Source: Dolomedes plantarius
Lineage: Eukaryota; Arthropoda; Arachnida; Araneae; Dolomedidae
Assembly (NCBI GenBank): GCA_907164885.2
Contig: OU015490.1
Location: 236,535,622-236,599,621 of the forward strand
DNA: 64,000 nucleotides
Direction: 5' to 3'
The stretch's first letter is position 1. Each line of letters opens with the position of its first letter. Of the stretch, positions 60,111-64,000 are shown piece by piece. Made by a program: the position numbers and the translations under genes. Under the pieces are notes generated by a model. That model did not search any database and had not been told where the DNA came from. It saw only the letters and a list, made by a program, of their open reading frames with translations.

Positions 60111-61282
60111 TAAAATTTCCTGGGCAATTCAGCAATGACTTTATGTTTGTAGGTGACTTTCTACGATAATAGTTCTTTGAAAACAAATCAAACATGGCAC
60201 CCTGCGCCATCTATTATCGGCTCGGAAAAGTTTTTCTTTAAATATTTATTATTTTCTTACTGTCGAAGCCACGCGTGCAGTGGGTTAGAATTTTATATTT
60301 TTAAGCTCAAAACGATTGTTTTTAATGGGAAAAATGTAAGTATTTGATTTGATCACCAAAATTATTCGGATTTCTTTTAATATCTGTTATTTTAAAGTGA
60401 TAGTGCTGCCATATTTTGAACCCTTTACAAACAGTAAAACTAGTGTTTTTAAGTTTGGCATACCGGTGATCATTTTAAATTCCTATGGGGGCAGTGAACA
60501 TGTAAAAAAACTAAAATGTCCCAAAGTATAAAATTTATTTTTCTGTTACGGAGTACAATTAAAAAAAACTTCCATTCCAAATCGGCAATCCTTGGAAAAG
60601 GTTTCTCAATGGGATAACATTGAAGTAAGATAATCCAATACGGTTAGTACACAGCATCCTTAATCCTTTTCGCCAGTGATTACATGTAGTTCAATAATAT
60701 TCTTCGGCAGGCTCTATTTTGTAACCCAACTGCAGAGGAAAGCAGCAGTAAAGTTTTAAAACTTTTAATTGAAAATTTTCTTATTCCAAGTAATTATTGC
60801 GGCTTCTCGAATACTTTTAAGCGAAAAAAACCAAGTCTCCGTTTAAATCTAGTTTACTTCAATAGTATCCCCGAAGACATGGAATTTTTCTTTGAATAAG
60901 TAGTTAAAAATAGTTAAGAAAACTTAACTGAAAGGAAATTGTATGGAGAGTGTCAGGGCATTACACTATCAGTTTTCTTCTTCCTTTTACTGCAAATTTT
61001 ACGCATCATTTTTTAAGTACTATATGACATAATTGGTGGATGTGAAAACTAATCAGACAATTTATAAACTTGAATATAGCGAGTTGAAAGGCATAAGAAA
61101 ATGGAAGAAAATCAAGCAGAAAATTTTTCAAAGAGATAGCTGATTGCATATTTTATTTCCACTGCATATATTACCATTTGTAGAACATTCCAAAAAAAAA
61201 GAGTTTGTTTGTTTGTTGGGGAAATGCTCTTTTAAAGAAAGAAACATTTTTAGTTTGGCACTGAATAAATGAAGAGTTTTCC
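60111..61282. other. AT-rich DNA, no gene recognised
   Basis: No supported feature. Confidence 0.4.
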
Positions 61283-61605
61283 CGATGAAGCCTACTGGTA
61301 TTGCGTTGGGCGTTGAACTGGGGGTGCCCGGTTCGAATCTCGACGAAAGCCATTAAATACCTTCGTTTCTAGGCCGGATATGGGCACGTTAAATCTGTGA
61401 ACCGGAAAGTCCTTCTATGAAGTCAGAGAATGTGGGAGAAGGTACGAGCCCCACAGATGTCGTCTTTGTGGTTGCTCGGTCAAAATTTTGGTGTCACCTG
61501 GCCAAAGCGAACTCTCCCCCTTGTGGTGTCATTGTAGATGGCATTATTCTGGGACTCTGCCTGAAGATCCGGATCTGGAATTGTTCCGGCCAAGGGGCCT
61601 AGTAA
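61283..61605 (+). mobile_element. tRNA-derived SINE, second family
   Basis: The head has an A-box-like GCGTTGGGCGTTGAAC and a clear B box GGTTCGAATCTCG at about 61332. The tRNA-unrelated body is GC-richer than its surroundings (GGCCGGATATGGGCACGTTA, CCACAGATGTCGTC, GTTCCGGCCAAGG), ending near 61605. It differs from the SINE at 24440. The B box and abrupt base-composition change support the call; no tail repeat or target duplication is clear. Confidence 0.65.
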
Positions 61606-61930
61606 GAGAAAAGAGTTTCCAACTCTTAAATTTGTGTAGATTGGACAGCCATTGAAGAAACATTTATTTTGTCGTTTTTATTTGTTTGGTACCTTAAAGG
61701 ATATTTAATCAATGAGATATTTTCCCCAAAATTATGTTTGGATTGGTATTAAAAAGCTATAAATTTTTTAAAATAAATTTTTTAATCTTTTCTAATTATC
61801 GGGATTGCTTGTTTCTCATAATATCCAATGGACTATATCTTTACAACGTGGGGATTGATTTTAAATTAAATTTTTTAAATAATCAGAAAAAAATTCTAAA
61901 TTTGTGCAAAAAGGCATCCAAAAACATGTA
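61606..61930. other. AT-rich DNA, nothing recognised
   Basis: No supported feature. Confidence 0.4.
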
Positions 61931-62345
61931 CAGTGAAACCTCGTTTATCAGGACTACCTGGTACCATAAACAACCGGACTATCGATAATCCAGATAATCC
62001 GGGTAAATGGGTAATAAGCAAAACAAAATCTCATACTAAGCAGACTTGAACGTTTTATTACGATAAAAAACTATGTTTTGGAGCAAAATTACATAGTATT
62101 GTTTACAAGACATTCAAAAATATTAAAAAAAAAACTTTTCATATCATTTCTTAACAAAGTATCGCGTCCACTGTCTTCTGTTCCAATCAACTGTGGCGTT
62201 TAAATGAAGCACTGTCACACAAACGCTTTATCATTAACGCTTTATCATTAATAGTTCAGCTGGAGTGGTGTCTGACTGACGCTCCAAGTACGCCATAATG
62301 TTTGTCAGCATAGTCCGAATTTCTATAAAATCGATCCTTCAGGTT
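61931..62345 (-). mobile_element. Tigger/pogo-like 3'-end fragment
   Basis: After TA: CAGTGAAACCTCGTTTATCA, GGACTACC, and a partly complementary internal block (GATAATCCAGATAATCCGGG), as in Tigger ends. About 300 bp further in, the minus strand reads MAYLERQSDTTPAELLMIKR, resembling the C-terminal tail of Tigger/jerky-like transposases. The other terminus and the catalytic part are missing. Confidence 0.6.
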
Positions 62346-62372
62346 TATATAATAAATTAAATCATATTTTAA

Positions 62373-62440
62373 CACTAGAACCGCGGGACTTTCGATATAC
62401 CTAGAACCGCGGAGCGGGTCATTTTGACCCTAGATTGTAA
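62373..62440. mobile_element. piggyBac-like end
   Basis: TTAA at 62369-62372, then CACTAGAACCGCGG, repeated 25 bp later as CCTAGAACCGCGG, followed by GGGTCATTTTGACCC, a perfect palindrome common next to piggyBac-like termini. The partner end was not found in the window. Confidence 0.55.
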
Positions 62441-64000
62441 ACTTATAAATATGCACAAGCGCTTAATTTATTTTACTAAAACCATTTTATTTTTTAAATA
62501 TAATCAATATTTCTCATAATTTACATTAAATAATTTATATAAATCAAGAGAAATTAACTTAATTTTACAAAATCGTGTTATTTAAAATTTTATGTCCTTG
62601 AGTATAGTAACATGTCTCTTTAAAAAAATTATGGCATAAATTTCCTACATTTCAATGGAAAAACAGAAGTCTCTCTTTTAATATGTTCTTTTTAATATAT
62701 AAAAACTACGGACATGAAAAAAAAAAACTACGAACAGAGTACAATCAGGACTTCAAAGATTTTTATAATTTTTAATAAAATCTTTGATTTATTAATAATA
62801 TTTTTATAATTTTCAATAGACTTATAATAAAGATTCTTTATACAGCATTCAATTAAAAAGTTTTCATATACTGTAAATACTAATTTTACGTTTTGGAAAT
62901 TAATACACCAAATTCGATAATGTTGTCAGAATATTCTGAAGATTTCAAAATATGTTTTGGAAAATTTATAAAAAAATTGATGTTTAATTCAGTTTTAGAG
63001 AAACTCAAGTTGCCAAATTCCCCTTACATCTCTAATAAGTGCTTTGAAATTATGCAATTATTTATTATCCTTCAAAGCTAAGTGATAATATATATGAATA
63101 ATGAGCAATTTATTTGATTATCTATTTAAAAAGTATCATTTTTTTCCTATTTCCATTCCAGTTTTAATATGAGAATCTGCAGAAAAGAATTCAAGAACAG
63201 AATGAACTGGATCCTCAGAAAATAAAGAAAAATATTGGATATTTTTTTTAGTTTATTTCATGCGTGTCCATTTTATTACATGGAGATTACAGGTAGAATA
63301 GTTATGCTGCATTTAACATTGTGGACAAATTCTCATGTATAGAGTTCCTCATGTATTAAATAAGCAAGACAATGTCGAACTGTTTCTGTTATTATTGTCT
63401 GAAAGTTGTGTTTTGTCCAAAGAATAATAAAACAGGTTAGTCAAAATAAATCACAACTCACAGAAAACTTCATCCAAATCCATCTTTTTTTTATTCTATA
63501 TATCACACTGTTGCCATTCACAAAAAAAAATGAAACTTTCATTTTCGTTACAAAAATCGTTTCAGTACAAAGTTGAGTTGTTTCATTTAATATTATAAAC
63601 TTCTTAGACTTTGAAATTATTTTAGTTTAAATATATATTTTAAATTACTTCTCGTGGTACTGTTATGAATATTGTTAAAGTCGCGACATGTTGAATAGAA
63701 AAAAAAAAATGGAGGATAAAATTCGCTTCATAAACAGTGTTAATTGTTTCGATACAAACTATTTAGAAAAATGAGGAATAAATAATTCCCATTTTCAAAA
63801 TATCAATACTACAACAAATTTGAAATATTTAAAGTTTCACAAAAAAACTTAATTTTGGGGCATTTTTTAAATAAGACTGAGTTTTCCATACATATGAATA
63901 GTCCGTGACACAAGTTTATTATAGATATAGTAAAACTATAAACGGGAAATATATTTAAAATTCAAAGATCGTACAGGTTAAGGTGACTGCCTTACGTTCG
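62441..64000. other. Very AT-rich DNA, nothing recognised
   Basis: No supported feature up to the window end. Confidence 0.4.

Overview
This is an AT-rich, repeat-saturated stretch of an animal nuclear genome. It is most likely from an arthropod, and the Tc1-like transposases and tRNA-derived SINEs look to me most like orb-weaving spider repeats; that species guess rests on memory of the families, not on a search. I see no intact host gene, no functional tRNA or rRNA gene and no CRISPR array. Nearly everything recognisable is a transposable element, and every transposase or reverse transcriptase reading frame is broken. Two runs of exactly 500 N (20105-20604 and 41168-41667) are scaffold gaps of unknown true size.

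Layout, left half. 1-2061: minus-strand Helitron interrupted by a complete Tc1-like element (50-1432), followed by a long TA array. 2950-4111: degraded mariner with a TTAA-flanked piggyBac-type MITE inside it. 6841-8513: pogo-like element holding a complete minus-strand Helitron (7679-8399). 9621-12576: giant foldback element with arms of about 1.07 kb around a 0.8 kb core that encodes most of an unclassified repeat protein. 12785-15867: MITEs and one arm of a 7-kb-spaced inverted repeat. 16674-19100: three Helitrons, two of them abutting in tandem inside the 5' end of the third; a paralogous copy with only the single Helitron lies at 22780-24183. 19180-20104: 3' part of a Jockey-like LINE on the minus strand, running into the first gap. 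24440-26307: tRNA-derived SINE followed by a second Tc1-like copy.

Right half. 26994-27550 and 43342-43906: two copies of one internally deleted mariner-type element. 27963-28384: probable LTR. 29112-33619: two Tigger/pogo-like elements joined end to end. 33650-33822: MITE. 34194-35461: mariner inserted in an older Tc1 remnant. 37050-38426: Tc1-like element of a different lineage. 39430-40000: mariner remnant. 41668-41935: FLYWCH zinc-finger coding fragment beside the second gap. 46521-46744: hAT-type MITE with 8-bp target duplication. 47241-48502: 217-bp satellite. 50250-51768: SINE fragment and two minisatellites. 53308-58945: a 0.75-kb segment present twice, each copy split by a different insertion. 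60-64 kb: piggyBac-like ends, a second SINE family and a pogo-like fragment.

The elements do not act together as a pathway. Their interest is in the nesting order and in comparisons between copies inside the window. The two Tc1-like copies share the same amber codon. The Helitron cluster has its own pre-insertion relative nearby. The foldback carries the gene end in both arms. (TA)n arrays repeatedly sit at TE termini, which are themselves TA-rich or TA-targeting.
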